DNA of 64,000 nucleotides from Rhynchopus sp. YZ270_cl-10 (Eukaryota > Euglenozoa > Diplonemea > Diplonemida > Diplonemidae), in NCBI GenBank assembly GCA_964035575.1, contig CAXIVB010000024.1, forward strand, positions 1 to 64,000, written 5' to 3'. The position numbers and the translations under genes are program-made. This document shows, one piece after another, positions 23,327 through 36,031 of this stretch (positions are counted from its first letter, which is position 1; every line of letters begins with the position of its first letter). The notes below the pieces were generated by a model, which was not told the DNA's origin, searched no databases, and was given only the letters and a program-made list of their open reading frames with translations.

Positions 23327-23440
23327 ACGAATTCTCTCGCATTCTCTTCGTAACGCGGCCATATGTTTCCATCATTCCTTGTGTGTGTTTTCGTTTTGAA
23401 TAAGGTCCCCATGTAAATGCTGTCTTCGCTAACAATCAGA

Positions 23441-23513
23441 TCCTCCTTGGCGCAGTCGGTAGCGCGTCAGGCTGTTAACCTGCAGGTCGTTGGTTCGAAC
23501 CCAACAGGAGGAG
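23441..23513 (+). tRNA. tRNA-Asn(GTT), unit 2
   Basis: Copy of 697-769. Confidence 0.96.
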
Positions 23514-23769
23514 ATTTTTCATTTTTTTGAGTTTTTGACTCTATTTTTTAATTTTGAGCTAAAAATCCACATTGTGTGTCATCTTGATGTTGGAACTATT
23601 TTTCAGGATTTCCAAGGTTGTCCCACCAAAAAAACCAAACATCTTTGGATGCTGACATAACTTGAAGATTCTTGACCTGAAGATAAAACAGATTTTGTCA
23701 GGTTTTTTTTTTGAGTTTGAAAAAGTTCAGAACAGAATGAAAAAAGGGATCGATGCAGTGTATAAAAAA

Positions 23770-23851
23770 CGCGAACGGCAAGGTTCGAACTTGCGCATGC
23801 AGAGCACACTCGCTTAGCAGGCGAGCCCCGTAACCACTTGGGTACGTCCGC
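23770..23851 (-). tRNA. tRNA-Ser(GCT), unit 2
   Basis: Copy of 1026-1107. Confidence 0.94.
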
Positions 23852-24070
23852 TTAATTACCTGTCAGTACTTAGGACGAAGCTTGTACTTTGTTTAACGAC
23901 ACGTTAGTGATCACTTGCGTGGTCACCAAAAATCATCGCAATTGTGACCACCAAAAAAAATTTTTGGGCACGATTTCGCACGATGGCGGGCTCATTGCAC
24001 GACGGCCGACACACCATGTTTTCTCACAAATAAAAAAAATCCAGAAAAATTCAGGTATCAATACAAAAAG

Positions 24071-24143
24071 CACCTCCCGCGGGGCTCGAACCCGCGACCA
24101 CAAGGTTAAGGGCCTTGCGCTCTACCGACTGAGCTAGGGAGGC
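24071..24143 (-). tRNA. tRNA-Lys(CTT), C33, unit 2
   Basis: Copy of 1327-1399. Confidence 0.94.
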
Positions 24144-24245
24144 TCATATTAACTTAAATCAAAGAATCAACATGGGGTACTTGTGTGTACCTGCAGCCAC
24201 CAAATTTTCCATCGTTGTTGCGTGAACAAAAGGATCCGGATTATC

Positions 24246-24317
24246 TCTCCTATGGTGTAGTGGTTAGCACCCTGGACTTTGAATCCAGTAGCCGCGGTTC
24301 AAACCCGCGTGGGAGAA
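24246..24317 (+). tRNA. tRNA-Gln(TTG), unit 2
   Basis: Copy of 1502-1573. Confidence 0.95.
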
Positions 24318-24432
24318 CTTTTCTTTTTCCAAGTGTTTTCAATATTTTTTGGAGCTTTGTCACACACATCTTCAATCTTTGCATTTGATGGCAAAAACAT
24401 AAATCACAGAAATCAAACGAAAAGGTAAAGAA

Positions 24433-24514
24433 CGCTGACGGCAGGGTTCGAACCTGCGCGGGCAGAGCCCAGTGGATTTCAAGTCCACCTCCGTAACCAC
24501 TTGGATACGTCAGC
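24433..24514 (-). tRNA. tRNA-Ser(TGA), unit 2
   Basis: Copy of 1689-1770. Confidence 0.95.
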
Positions 24515-24591
24515 ATAGTTGAGGAAGTACAACGCCCCAGATCCTGAAAATGGGCACAAAAAAGAGAATCCAATCGATCCAAAAAAGTAGG

Positions 24592-24663
24592 CACCCGCCG
24601 TGGGGATCGAACCCACGACCATTGGATTAAAAGTCCAACGCTCTACCGCTGAGCTAGGCGGGC
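24592..24663 (-). tRNA. tRNA-Lys(TTT), unit 2
   Basis: Copy of 1848-1919. Confidence 0.95.
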
Positions 24664-24778
24664 ATTCGTTTTAAAGGAAAGAGTCAATTTCAAGGCTTGT
24701 TCAGTTCTTGAAAAAAAACTGACAAAAAAGACGAACAGAACGTGCCCCAAGTACCTCTCCTTGAGGGACATTTATCAG

Positions 24779-24850
24779 GGGCGTTTAGCTCAGTGGTAGA
24801 GCGCCCGTTCTGCATACGGGAGGCCGAGGGTTCGAACCCCTCAATGTCCA
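24779..24850 (+). tRNA. tRNA-Ala(TGC), C33, unit 2
   Basis: Copy of 2035-2106. Confidence 0.94.
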
Positions 24851-24933
24851 TTTTTTTGCCATATTTTGTTGATTATTTTTTGGTTGGGCCAGTCAAACAC
24901 ACAAAAATATGAACTGACATCATTGTGCAGTGC

Positions 24934-25554
24934 CTGCGATGAGGATGTGTGTGATGGTCCAATTGGCGAGTCTGACCTCATAATGCGTTCAGGAACATCC
25001 AAATGACCCATTTTCCCAACGTTTTCACATTTTTGAGCATTTTGCTATTACGCAATAGTGGTACAATAGGCATTTTACTGGGTCATTTTAACCAACTCTA
25101 TCAGGACACTTCTGATGCTCCAATTGGCGATTCTGACCTCATAATGGCTTCATGAGCAGCCGAATAACCCGTTTTCCCAATATTTTCACATTTTTGAACG
25201 TTTTGCCATTCGTGGAATGGTGGCACAAAAGTCATTTTAGTGGGTCATTTTCGCCAACTCGATCAGGGCACTTCTGGTGCTCCAATTTGCGGTTCTGACC
25301 TCATAATGGATTCAAGAGCACCCAAATAACCCATTTTCCCAACGTTTTCACATTTTAGACTATTTTTGCTATTGCGGAATGGCAGTACAATAGGCAGTTT
25401 ACTGGGTCATTTTCGCCAACTCGATCAGGATACTTCTGATGCTCTAATCACATCGTTTAACCTCATAATGCATTCAGGAGCACCCAAATAACCCATTTTC
25501 CCAATGTTTTCGCATTTTTGACCACTTTGCTGTTGCAGAGTATCAGTAAGATGA
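24934..25554. repeat. 161-bp satellite array, unit 2
   Basis: Copy of the four-monomer array at 2190-2810. Confidence 0.85.
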
Positions 25555-25635
25555 GGTCATGCAAATACAGTTTTGTGCACAATAGAAAAAAATAGTGTGT
25601 ACCCCAGCTTGGCGATTCCTTTCGTCATTATTGTC

Positions 25636-25708
25636 GGTCGTGTAGCTCAGTCGGTAGAGCATTGGTCTAATAAGCCAACGGTCCCAGGTTCGAGCCCTGT
25701 CACGACCA
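25636..25708 (+). tRNA. tRNA-Ile(AAT), unit 2
   Basis: Copy of 2892-2964. Confidence 0.95.
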
Positions 25709-25788
25709 ATACTTTTTCTACTACTTTGACTTTGACCTGTTGTCAAAAAATGTTGGCCGTGTAAAAAATATGCATACCCTAAAACAAG

Positions 25789-25795
25789 GCCTCTT

Positions 25796-25844
<49 letters not shown>

Positions 25845-25861
25845 AATCCCAGGTGGAGGCA
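25789..25861 (+). tRNA. tRNA-Phe(GAA), unit 2
   Basis: Copy of 3045-3117. The repeat-rich spacer to 26506 copies 3118-3762. Confidence 0.94.
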
Positions 25862-26506
25862 CTTCTCTTTTTTCCCCTCAACTCTAATAACAATTTTCAA
25901 GGTGCGCTGTGCTACTACATTGGAAAAGTGCGCTGTGCTACTACATCCCAATTTTTTGGACGAAAATTTTTTGGTATGTCGGGCGCACAGCTCAGACCCC
26001 GATATGGGCGCACAGAACACCCCCCCATTGTGGGCGCACAGAACAGGCCCTCCGTTGTGGGCGCACAGCTCACTGTGTGCTGTGCAAGTTTCAGCATATG
26101 GCTTCTGGCAACAAAAACTTAAAAAAAAATTTTGGCCGAAAATTATTTTTTGGCCTGCAATCAAGTTGAGCTGAGATGCTATGTAACATGTAAGTCAGTC
26201 TGTTTCATGTTTCCGCTGATCAAAGTTCGTTCGAGATGGAAAGGACTGAAAAGGAAGCACATGTGGAAAAGGAAGCACATGTGGAAATGTTAAGGAATCC
26301 CCACCCATTTCCGCATGTGCTTCCGGCAACAAAAACTGATTGCTCCGGGATTTGATTTTGGTACCATTTTTCACCAAATCCAAAAAAATTGGCAGAGTAG
26401 CACAGCCGCAAACGTTAGCATTATGACACGTGTTTGCGGATGTGCTCTCACCCCCAAAAAAAATGGGCAATACAAGGCCAAAAAACAAACGCACAAAAAG
26501 AAGTGT

Positions 26507-26578
26507 ACACCTATCCGGGTTTGAACCGGAGACCTCCTCGGTGTTAACGAGGCGTCATAACCAACTAGACCATAGGTG
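26507..26578 (-). tRNA. tRNA-Val(AAC), unit 2
   Basis: Copy of 3763-3834. Confidence 0.95.
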
Positions 26579-26700
26579 CTGACATTTATATGGTTCGTAG
26601 AAACGAGATGGTGTGTGCATTCACCACCCAAAACCCAAAACTGTGTCAAAATAAAAAAAATTTTGGACAGAAGAAAATGGGAATATGGGTACAAAACGAA

Positions 26701-26772
26701 GGCTTAGTGGTCTAGTGGCATGATTCTCGCTTTGGGTGCGAGAGGTCCAGGGTTCGATTCCCTGCTGAGCCC
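26701..26772 (+). tRNA. tRNA-Pro(TGG), unit 2
   Basis: Copy of 3957-4028. Confidence 0.95.
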
Positions 26773-26879
26773 CTCTTTTTTTCAAGTTTTTGTGTCACAG
26801 ATTTTTTGTCAGAAAAACAAATTGTGAAAAAAACTGATCCCTTGAAAAATTGATTCTGGACAATAGAAGGAAAAAAGTG

Positions 26880-26961
26880 TGACAGGAGTGGGGTTTGAAC
26901 CCACGCCTCCGAAGAGAAAGGAACTTGAGTCCTCCGCCTTAGACCTCTCGGCCATCCTGCC
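26880..26961 (-). tRNA. tRNA-Leu(CAA), unit 2
   Basis: Copy of 4136-4217. Confidence 0.94.
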
Positions 26962-27063
26962 TTGCCAACAGATTTATATTAGAAATGAAATGAGAATGAT
27001 GAGAAAGGACAACCAAAACAGAGCAAAAGGAAAAACAGAAAAAAACACAACACATAAAAAGAA

Positions 27064-27135
27064 TTCCCCGGCCGGGAATTGAACCCGGGTCTTCCGCGTG
27101 ACAGGCGGAAATACTGACCTCTATACTACCGAGGA
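27064..27135 (-). tRNA. tRNA-Asp(GTC), unit 2
   Basis: Copy of 4320-4391. Confidence 0.96.
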
Positions 27136-27223
27136 TACAATGAAGCCTGTTTTTAAAAAGAATGCGTCCAGAGAAAGTCTTCAATCACACCGAATCTGAA
27201 AAATAAAAAACAAAGAAAAGAAT

Positions 27224-27296
27224 TACCCCATGTGGGACTCGAACCCACAACCTTTGGATTAGAAGTCCAACGCGCTATCCATTGCGCCAATGGGGC
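27224..27296 (-). tRNA. tRNA-Arg(TCT), unit 2
   Basis: Copy of 4480-4552. Confidence 0.95.
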
Positions 27297-27387
27297 TTGT
27301 TTCATATTCTTTTCTTGTTTTAAGGAAGTGTCCCTTCACAGTCAACACCACCTGTAAAAATTGTGAAGGAAATTCAAAAATGAAAAG

Positions 27388-27460
27388 TACAACTAGCTGG
27401 GATTGAACCAGCGATCTTCCGCGTGTAAGGCGGACGTCCTAACCACTAGACGATAGCTGC
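27388..27460 (-). tRNA. tRNA-Val(TAC), unit 2
   Basis: Copy of 4644-4716. Confidence 0.95.
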
Positions 27461-27561
27461 CCAAACTTAGTGAGATGTTGGCAAGGGTCTGACCAACTTT
27501 TTTTTGGTGTGCAAAAATTTTTTTTCAAGTCAAAAAAATGGGTTCACTGAAAAAGGTTTTC

Positions 27562-27634
27562 TAGCAGAGATAGGTTTCGATCCTATGACCTGTGGGTTAT
27601 GAGCCCACCGCGCTGACCACTGCGCCACTCTGCT
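27562..27634 (-). tRNA. Initiator tRNA-Met(CAT), unit 2
   Basis: Copy of 4818-4890. Confidence 0.93.
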
Positions 27635-27684
27635 TCTAATTACTTCCAACGATGTTTTCTACATGCCCAGCTTAAAAAAGGCTA

Positions 27685-27737
27685 TGCGACCGCCGGGAAT
27701 CGAACCCGGGTCGAACCCTTGGGAGGGGTCCATCATG
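27685..27737 (-). pseudogene. tRNA-Gly(CCC), truncated, unit 2
   Basis: Copy of 4941-4993, with the same breakpoint. The event therefore predates the duplication of units 1 and 2. Confidence 0.9.
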
Positions 27738-30700
27738 GCCATCCTCCAGTACAGGCCCGCAAAATTTGGCACAGAATGGGCCCAAAAAAACCAGCACAGA
27801 ATGGAAACGAAAAACCAGCACAGAATGGAATAGTCGGAGCCTTATAGCCGTGTTCCATTCTGTGCTGGCTTTTCGTTTCCATTCTGTGCTGGTTTTTCAG
27901 AAAATTTTTGATTTCCATTCTGTACTGGCTTTTCGTTTCCATTCTGTGCTGGCATTTTGACTGAGAAAATGATCCGAAATTCAATACCCGGGTCAGGAGT
28001 TTTTTTTCCTCTCCTAACAAATCCTTAAGGAAAAGTGAATTATGGATTGCTCAGGATTCCGCAGCCATTCCATTCTGTGCTGGTGTTTCAAAAAAGTACA
28101 CTTTTTCGTTACGAACCAAAAAGTGCACTTTTCTGAAACACCAGCACAGAATGGAATAGCTGGGGAATCCTTAGCAATCCATAATTCACTCTTCCCCTAA
28201 CAAATCCTTAAGGAAAAGTGAATTATGGATCACTCAGGATTTCCCAGCCATTCCATTCTGTGCTGGTGTTTCAAAAAAGTGCACTTTTTCGTTCCGAACC
28301 AAAAAAGTGCACTTTTCTGAAACACCAGCACAGAATGGAATGGCTGGGAAATCCTGAGTGATCCATAATTCACTTTTCCTTAAGGATTTGCTAAGGGAAA
28401 CAAAAACTGCTGGTTCTGGGGTTGGAACCTCCGACCACCAATTTCATACAGTGCACGGAACCTGTGTAGTACTCACTTGGATACTTTGTCTTGCATAAGG
28501 ATTTTCACCAAGGCGGACTAAGTGTCCCAGTGTGTAGCACACAGGTTTCATACATAAGAGTTTCTTCGGTGTCGTAGGTTCAAACCCCAGAACCAGCAGT
28601 TTTTGTTTCCCCTAACAAATCCTTAAGGAAAAGTGAATTATGGATCCTTAAGGATTTCCCAGCCATTCCATTCTGTGCTGGTGTTTCAGAAAAGTGCACT
28701 TTTTCGTTACGAACCAAAAAAGTGCACTTTTCTGAAACACCAGCACAGAATGGAATGGCTGGGAAATCCTTAGCAATCCATAATTCACTTTTCCTTAAGG
28801 ATTTGTTAGGGGAAACAAAAACTGCTGGTTCTGGGGTTTGAACCTCCGACACCGAAGAAACTCCTATGCATGGAACCTGTGTACTACACACTCGGACACT
28901 TAGTCTGACTTAGTGAAAATCCTGTCAATTCCTTATGGAAGCCTGTGTTTCACAGCGGATATCTTCAGGACTTCTTCAGTACTTCTCACCATGGAAATAT
29001 GAGACGGGGTAGCCAAGTGGTTACCACTCAGGTCAACAAATCTCGCGGTCTCAGGTTCAATCCTCGGAGGGAGCGGACACTTTTTACCAAGGATTTCTTC
29101 AGAACAAAGCGGATTTATTCAGGACTTCTTCAGTACTTCTCACCATGGCAATATGAGACCGAGTGGCCAAGTGGTTAATGCTCAGGTCAACAAATCTGGC
29201 GGTCTCAGGTTCAAACCTCGGCGGGAGCAGTTTCTTTTTGCCAAGGATTCCTTGAAGGTCAGCAGAGAGTTTCATATCATTTATTGCATTGTGTTTGTAT
29301 TTTGTGTTTTCTGTTTGGTGTTAGAGTGATCTGATCTGGTGTGGCTGGTGTGGAGGAAAGGTATGCAAGAAAAAGGGGGAGGAACTTTGTTTTAATTACT
29401 AGTAATGTGTTTTATTGTGTTTTTTTTTTATCCCTCTTTAGTGGCTGACCTCTCATGATTACTCATAATCTCTCACCTGCCATGGTGAGCGCCTTTTAGG
29501 TGTGGTCTTTTTTTATATGTGGATCCCTTTGATTTTCCATTTTTTTAAACGAAACAACAAAAACCTTGACAAACTATTCCTTCATCACAGCCGATTCCTC
29601 GCCCGCTGGGAAGGCACCAATCCCTTTTTTACATCACTGCAGTATTTCCACAAAAAAGCAAAAACAGCAAAAAAAAAAGCAAAAAAAGCAAAAAAAAGCA
29701 AAATAGCAAAATAAAAAGTTATTATGACTTGGTCTTTGCTGAGGTTCTTTCATTCTTTTTCGATATAACTGTGTAGCAGATAGTTGTGTTCTAGTGCAAT
29801 CCAATGAAGGTGATCTGAGAAATAGACAGACACCTTGTAAAAAAAAGGGGCTTTGGATTGCACACCCATCTTCCCCAAGGATGGGGGGTTGACACAACCA
29901 AAAGCTTCACAAATTATTACAAAAAAGAATGAAATAATTCAGCTCCAACCGCATCAGAATAACATTTTTGGTTTTTGAAAACTTGGTTGTATTAGTGTAG
30001 ACACCGAGGATGAACTACACCATGTTCTTTTTTTTTCTTTTCCCTCAATTTCTCTCCCCCCAATTTCAGTTACCCAGATCCCTGTCAAAGTCGTTTTTCT
30101 CATCACACATCTTAGTCTTTTTGTTTGTCCTTCCTGTCTTTCCTGTCCTCAACATTTTTCTTCTGCGCTTGTTTGGATTGTCTTCCTTCCTCTCTGCAGT
30201 GCGCTTGCGGACGTTCTCCTCCTCCCCCTCCTCCCCCTCCTCCCCCTGAGGTGCTGCTGAAGTAGTAGAGTGCTGGTTGTCAAGAGCATCCAACTGTGGC
30301 TCTTCCTCTGGGCACTGCACGTCAAACATCGCATCAACGTCAAACGCCTTATCAAAGCTATGCTCTGAGCGAGTTTCCTCCTTCACTTTGATCTCCTCCT
30401 CCTTAACTTCTTGCTTGGTTTCTGGTTCTGGGTCAATGTCATCAAGCACGATGACATTGTATTCTTCTGTACTCGGCTCCTGCTTCATGGATTCCCAGTG
30501 GCCGAGCTCTGACTCTTGCCTGGCAGACATGATTACAGGCTGTGAGAGCTCCTCCTGCTTCTGCTCCTCCTGCTGTGGAATGCGGTCGAAAGCCCCCTGC
30601 GGCAAACGCTCAGCGATCTCCCTCAGCGCCTCCCTCACATCCTCCCTCACCTGCTCCCTCAGGGCTCGTTCTTGCTCCTTGTGCTCCATCTCCTCTTGCT

Positions 30701-33063
30701 TTCTGGCAATTGTTTCCACCTGAGCTTTCAAGGCGTCCACTGCAGCATTGTCATGTCTTTTGGAATTTGCAAGTTCTTGAGCCTTGGAAGGACCATCCTC
30801 CTTGTTCTCCACTTCTGGCAGCCTGGGTTCCTCATCATCTTTTTGCTTAAGCTGTAGGTGGGCTTCCCTGCTAGAGGCACACGCCTTCAGGAACACCCTG
30901 AAAGGCTCGTCGGTGGATTTTGTCGTGTGCAAATATTGCTTCCATTGCACCTCCCGCACACGGGCGAAGTGGCGGACCCTCTTGGTGGGGATTGTTGATT
31001 TTAGGTAGGCCCAGAACCCATCCGCTTTTTGAGTACCTGCCTGCCAAGTCCAGTGTGTAGGTCCTAACTCTTTGTTCAGCTCTTGTTGCTTCTCAAGCGT
31101 GTCATTTTTAATTACCCAGGCACCCACATCATCCTTCTCGACTTGAGAATCTTGGTCAGGGTCTTCCTGCACATTGATGTTGTTGACATGGAAGCCCAGA
31201 ACTCCCTCAAACAGCTCTCTCTCTTCTCTCTCTCTCTCCTCCTTCTTCTTCTCCTGGTCGGGCTTCTTTTTTTCTTTGGTGACAAATTTTGTAAACTCCT
31301 CTGTTGCATGGTTCACCCATGCATACTCCACTTTGTCTTTGTTTTCCTCCCCCCAGTAGAAGTTTTTGCTCTTAGGGTTCAGCATGCTTCTGTATGCTCT
31401 AGCCCCATCTGTTGTTAGACGCACAGGCTCCTCTGCTGTTCCTATGGCAACCCATCCCTCATCTAGGAAGTCCTTCAGCTCGGTGTTGCAGAGTGGAACT
31501 GGGGGCGGTGGGATTGGCTTTGTTCGTGTGTTCGTTGTCGTTCCAGCTCCGCTTGGCAATTCTACTGATGCTCCTGGAAGCAGCCATTTTTTTGGGATAA
31601 GGGGAAGTGGCCTCAGAACAGATTTCCGGGAGCCTCTCTCTGTTGCCCCCATCATCCTTTGGTGGACACACCACCATTCATCATCTTTGATATAATTAAA
31701 CATCCCCAGAGTGAACTCGTCAAGTTCAACGATTTTTTTGGGCCCACCAAGGATGGTGTCAGATTGAAGTTCTGTCATCAGCACGACAGCACTCTGCCGC
31801 ATCGCTGCCTTCCACACACCAAGAGTAGTGTAAGAATTACCCAAGTAGGAACGGACCGATTCTGTAGGAAGATCATGGTATGTTGCATGAAACATATACA
31901 GCACCTCATCCATCTTCAGCTTGGTGTGGCTGTATGTAGTGTAGGTTTTAGATGGGTCTTGCGTGCTGCATGGTGCAGGAAATTTTATTTGTTTTTCTCC
32001 TGTGCCGCTGCGGATGCAGTCTGTGTTGTTGCACCTAAAATACGGCCAGTTGGCGATCTTCTTGCTGTATCTCTGTGTCCAGTACAGCGTTTTGGGCATT
32101 GTTGTCTTGCATCCTGTACATGGCAGCTGCCAGGGAATAAGCCCGACTTCCTGGAATAGCTCTGCAATGGCGGGGGCCCCTTCCCGCATGATATTGATGA
32201 GGGGGGAGTTTTTTGCTGCAGGGGCGCACGTCCCTTCTGGAGAATATAACCTGTTCTTCAATTTTTTTTTGGCGTTCTTCTGGATCATTGTCTCCTTGGC
32301 GCTCATCTCCATCTCACCGAAGGTAAAATTATGGATACTGTCATGCAGGTTTCTCAGCCTGTCTACTTCTTCTGGATGTTTTTCCAGGGTGGCAAGCCTC
32401 CCTTCGTCTCTGCGAACTTTTGTTCTTCCCTGATGCTTCGTTTTGAGTCTGCCAACATTGTTTTGCCTGCTCTCCTCCCTTTCTTTGGCATACTGCTCAC
32501 AGTGGCAGTCAACACGAGAGTGAGTACAGTCAAAACACATAATGCACTCACCTGCCCACTTTGCACACTGGGGGCACATCGTATATTGGCAAGTCGCACA
32601 GCACATTGTGTCCGGCGGATTCAAACATTCACACTCTGCATACGCCTTGTCATTCTTTAAACAGCTATTGCAGTGGATCCCCTCATCAAGAAGTGGGGCT
32701 GGCAGCAGTTCATCACCAGACATTATTTTTTTTTGATTGTTTTTTCCTCTGAGAGCAAATTTTATAAGGTGGTGATGTGATGGAAATAGAAAAAAAAACT
32801 GTATCTTTTTTGCTCATTTTTACCTTGTAAAAAATACCACAAATAAATTGATCGCTACCATCCTTCCCTGCACACTAAGGTTATACAATATTTCTTGTAG
32901 TCGCCGGGTTTTGCCCCGGGTTCAATACCCGCCTCAAAAACAAGCTTCTGCAGTTTGGTTTTTTTTTTTTTTCTCGCAAACCTGGCTTTTTCGCCTTTAA
33001 GTTTGCGAGAAGGAACTCCTGTGCCCAGTTGCCCAAGCAAAGCAGATTCCCGCTTTGTGCAGC
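27737..33063. mobile_element. 5.3-kb replacement segment, unit 2
   Basis: Copy of 4993-10319, including the palindromes (27774-28806), the class II tRNA-like modules (28407-28909), the modules at 29001 and 29155, and the transposase gene. Confidence 0.7.
30066..32723 (-). CDS. IS1595/Merlin-like transposase (885 aa), unit 2
   Basis: Second copy of the gene at 7322-9979. Its translation is identical over all 885 residues, with the zinc ribbon Cys and the D335, D439 and D568 candidates all present. Confidence 0.85.
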   Translation of the reverse strand: MSGDELLPAPLLDEGIHCNSCLKNDKAYAECECLNPPDTMCCATCQYTMCPQCAKWAGECIMCFDCTHSRVDCHCEQYAKEREESRQNNVGRLKTKHQGRTKVRRDEGRLATLEKHPEEVDRLRNLHDSIHNFTFGEMEMSAKETMIQKNAKKKLKNRLYSPEGTCAPAAKNSPLINIMREGAPAIAELFQEVGLIPWQLPCTGCKTTMPKTLYWTQRYSKKIANWPYFRCNNTDCIRSGTGEKQIKFPAPCSTQDPSKTYTTYSHTKLKMDEVLYMFHATYHDLPTESVRSYLGNSYTTLGVWKAAMRQSAVVLMTELQSDTILGGPKKIVELDEFTLGMFNYIKDDEWWCVHQRMMGATERGSRKSVLRPLPLIPKKWLLPGASVELPSGAGTTTNTRTKPIPPPPVPLCNTELKDFLDEGWVAIGTAEEPVRLTTDGARAYRSMLNPKSKNFYWGEENKDKVEYAWVNHATEEFTKFVTKEKKKPDQEKKKEEREREERELFEGVLGFHVNNINVQEDPDQDSQVEKDDVGAWVIKNDTLEKQQELNKELGPTHWTWQAGTQKADGFWAYLKSTIPTKRVRHFARVREVQWKQYLHTTKSTDEPFRVFLKACASSREAHLQLKQKDDEEPRLPEVENKEDGPSKAQELANSKRHDNAAVDALKAQVETIARKQEEMEHKEQERALREQVREDVREALREIAERLPQGAFDRIPQQEEQKQEELSQPVIMSARQESELGHWESMKQEPSTEEYNVIVLDDIDPEPETKQEVKEEEIKVKEETRSEHSFDKAFDVDAMFDVQCPEEEPQLDALDNQHSTTSAAPQGEEGEEGEEENVRKRTAERKEDNPNKRRRKMLRTGKTGRTNKKTKMCDEKNDFDRDLGN

Positions 33064-34824
33064 ACAGCCATTTTTAGGGTGTTTTTTTGGGGTATTTTTA
33101 CACACACAAATTGTTTACCATAGCACACCCCCAGGCTGCCTCAAAATTTTATCTTTATTTGATTTTTCCAACCCACATAGGGGTATTGGAGGCACAACTT
33201 TCACCAAGCCTGGGGAATTCGGCACTGCACACACACAACTGAAAAAGGCAAAAATCACCTGTTTTTCAAGGTGTCGCAGGGTAAATGTTGTTCCTTAAAA
33301 ACCAAATTTTTTCTAAAAAATCGGCCCTGCGGGTGAAAAAACGACACTATGGGGGGTATTCCAGGGTGTGGGGGCCCCAAAAATCCGGTTTAAGACCACG
33401 AGAGGGTCCGAATACACACCTGAGAAGGTCCCGGGGAGTAAAAAAATGGCCATTTTTGGGGGGTCAAAATCTCACTTTTTGGGGGGATGTTTGTATACCC
33501 AGTACCGACCCACTAGCTGGGATGCCCAACTTTTCGCGAATATGGGGGCCCGTAGGGCCCCCGGGGCCCAGGGGGCCCAAAATATCGTGTTGCAGATGCC
33601 AGGAGAACATGTTTCAATATTTTGGATACATTTTTCCATAAGGTCATTTTCAAAAGCACTGATTTTAGGGGTATTGAGCGAGGTACCCATACCCATGGGT
33701 TATCCTATATATTAGTTTTCACTCGGATGTGAAAAAACGATGTCGCAATGGATTCAGGGGGCCCAAATAGGGTATATGGCCCAGGAAATTTTCAAAAAGT
33801 TGACCCAACCAGGTATACAGGCATACAAGCCGGTAGGTCAACAGATAGGGTGTTTTCCGCACCCAAAATATGGGGTCATGACCATGTGGGTCAGACCTGA
33901 ATTGATAAATGTTTCGCACAGGTTTTCGCGAATACCCCCTCTATTCCGAATGCGCTACAAGAGTTTTAAATTTTTGGCTATTTAGATTCACTTTTAAAAA
34001 CAAAATGGGTCTCCAGAACACACATGAGGTTCACATGTACCTCTACAGAAACCTTGGTTTTGGTCGGATTTTGAGGCCAATTTTTGGGTTCCCACCAATT
34101 TCCTAGGGTATACTGGGATATTGCCCGTGTGTCCAAAAGTGATTTTTGGGGCCTTAGGACCCCGGAGAATCCATTTAACGGTCGTTTTTGCACCGGAAAG
34201 ACCTATCTAGTACCCAAAAATCGAATTTTCATATTTTTGAAAAAGTGACCAAAAATCGACTTTTTTTGGTAACATTGTATGGCATAAATTATTCTACATA
34301 ATGTGTGATGCTTGAATAAAAACTTACGACCCCATAATGTACTCGGAACTCACCCATGTAATTGTTGAGAAAAAAAAACTTTCCGAAAAAATGAAATTTC
34401 AACCCGAATATGCACATTTGGGTCATTTTACGGCTATGTAGGTCATTTTGTATGTGTTTTTCGATTATATAGGTGATTAGGATATGTGTGATGCTCAGAT
34501 TAAATCGTAAGACCCCGCAATTGACTCAAATGTGCCCAAAAACCCTATATACCCAAGATTATTAACTTTTCCAGCATATTGGACATCCTTAGGTATGGTT
34601 ATAAGCCATGATACGGCTATTGCTGGAAAAATAGCCGTAAATTGTGGTTGGTATTGATTTCAGAAATTATGTGATGCTTAGATCATGCCATAGACGCTTT
34701 TAATGGATTCATATGAGCTCATACTACCCATATACCCCTTCAGAAGCCCCTTTTGACTCTTATGAATATCCTTATATAGGCTTCCACTTGTGCAGAACCT
34801 TCTCAGTGTACAAGATGTTAGGTA
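33064..34824. other. Repeat-rich noncoding spacer, unit 2
   Basis: Copy of 10320-12080. No gene is seen. Confidence 0.6.
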
Positions 34825-34906
34825 CAAAAAAACCATCATATTTTTTACACTACTGGCATGCTTCCCAGGACACGTCTGTACTCAGAACGTTGTAGAGAAA
34901 AAAGGC

Positions 34907-35018
34907 AACCAACGATTTCTAAAGCTACAGTTTCTGTACTTCATTGGTATGGAAGCATGAAGATTATATCTTCTCACACAACTTTGTCAAACATGGCCAG
35001 TCTCGAAAGAGACTGGCC
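34907..35018 (+). ncRNA. Spliced leader RNA, unit 2 copy 1
   Basis: Copy of 12163-12274, with its PSE-like element at 34856-34866. Confidence 0.95.
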
Positions 35019-35340
35019 TTTTTTACGTTAGCATGATCGTCTTGTGCACAAGAAGCAAACCCAAAAACACACACGATTCACACATGACATAACACACAAG
35101 TGCTTACTGCACCCCATTTTTATATCGCCTGCAAAACCATATTTGTGACACTTGTTCCCCTTCAGAAGCCACTGTTGACTCTGTCGAATATCCTTATGTA
35201 GGATCACACTTAAGGATATTTTTATGTAGAACCTTCACAGTGACCAAGATGTCAGGTACGAAAAAGCAACCGTATTATAGACATTGGCAGAAGGCTTCCC
35301 AGAACAAGTGGGTACCTAGAACATTGTAGAGAAAAAGGGC

Positions 35341-35452
35341 AACCAACGATTTCTAAAGCTACAGTTTCTGTACTTCATTGGTATGGAAGCATGAAGATTA
35401 TTCTTCTCACACAACTTTGTCAAAACATGGCCAGTTTCGAAAGAGACTGGCC
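35341..35452 (+). ncRNA. Spliced leader RNA, unit 2 copy 2
   Basis: Copy of 12597-12708, with the GCTTCCC core at 35294. Confidence 0.95.
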
Positions 35453-35595
35453 TTTTTTACGTTAACACGATCGTCTTGTGCACAAGAAGCAAAAAAACCC
35501 ACACAACAACAGCAGAAGTTTAGAACCACATTCAGACCCTGACCCAACTCCAACAAGGGGCCCCTGTCTTGTCAACCACCTTGTGCATATATACT

Positions 35596-35698
35596 GGACC
35601 CCAGAAATGGGACATCCGTTAAAATTGGATCGATACAGAGAAGATTAGCATGGTCCCTGCGCAAGGATGACACGCATTAATCGAGAAAGTATCAACTT
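35596..35698 (+). ncRNA. U6 snRNA, unit 2
   Basis: Copy of 12852-12954, with its 34-bp element at 35539-35572. Confidence 0.96.
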
Positions 35699-35919
35699 TT
35701 TTTTTGTCCCCCGGATCACACGTATTTTTTACACTGGTGTCTTCTTCATGCTTCCCAGACCAACACATATGTGCAGACATACCCATCACCCACAGGTGGC
35801 AAGTGGCAGGCTGCAGTAACCCATTGAAATATTGGTTTCAAAAAACGACCATATGGTTTATGCTACTGGCATGCTTCCCTGAGCATATACATGTCGAAAG
35901 CTGTGTAGAGAAAAAGAGC

Positions 35920-36031
35920 AACCAACGATTTCTAAAGCTACAGTTTCTGTACTTCATTGGTATGGAAGCATGAAGATTACTCTTCTCACACAACTTTGTC
36001 AAAACATGGCCGGTTTCGAAAGAGACTGGCC
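35920..36031 (+). ncRNA. Spliced leader RNA, unit 2 copy 3
   Basis: Copy of 13176-13287. Confidence 0.95.
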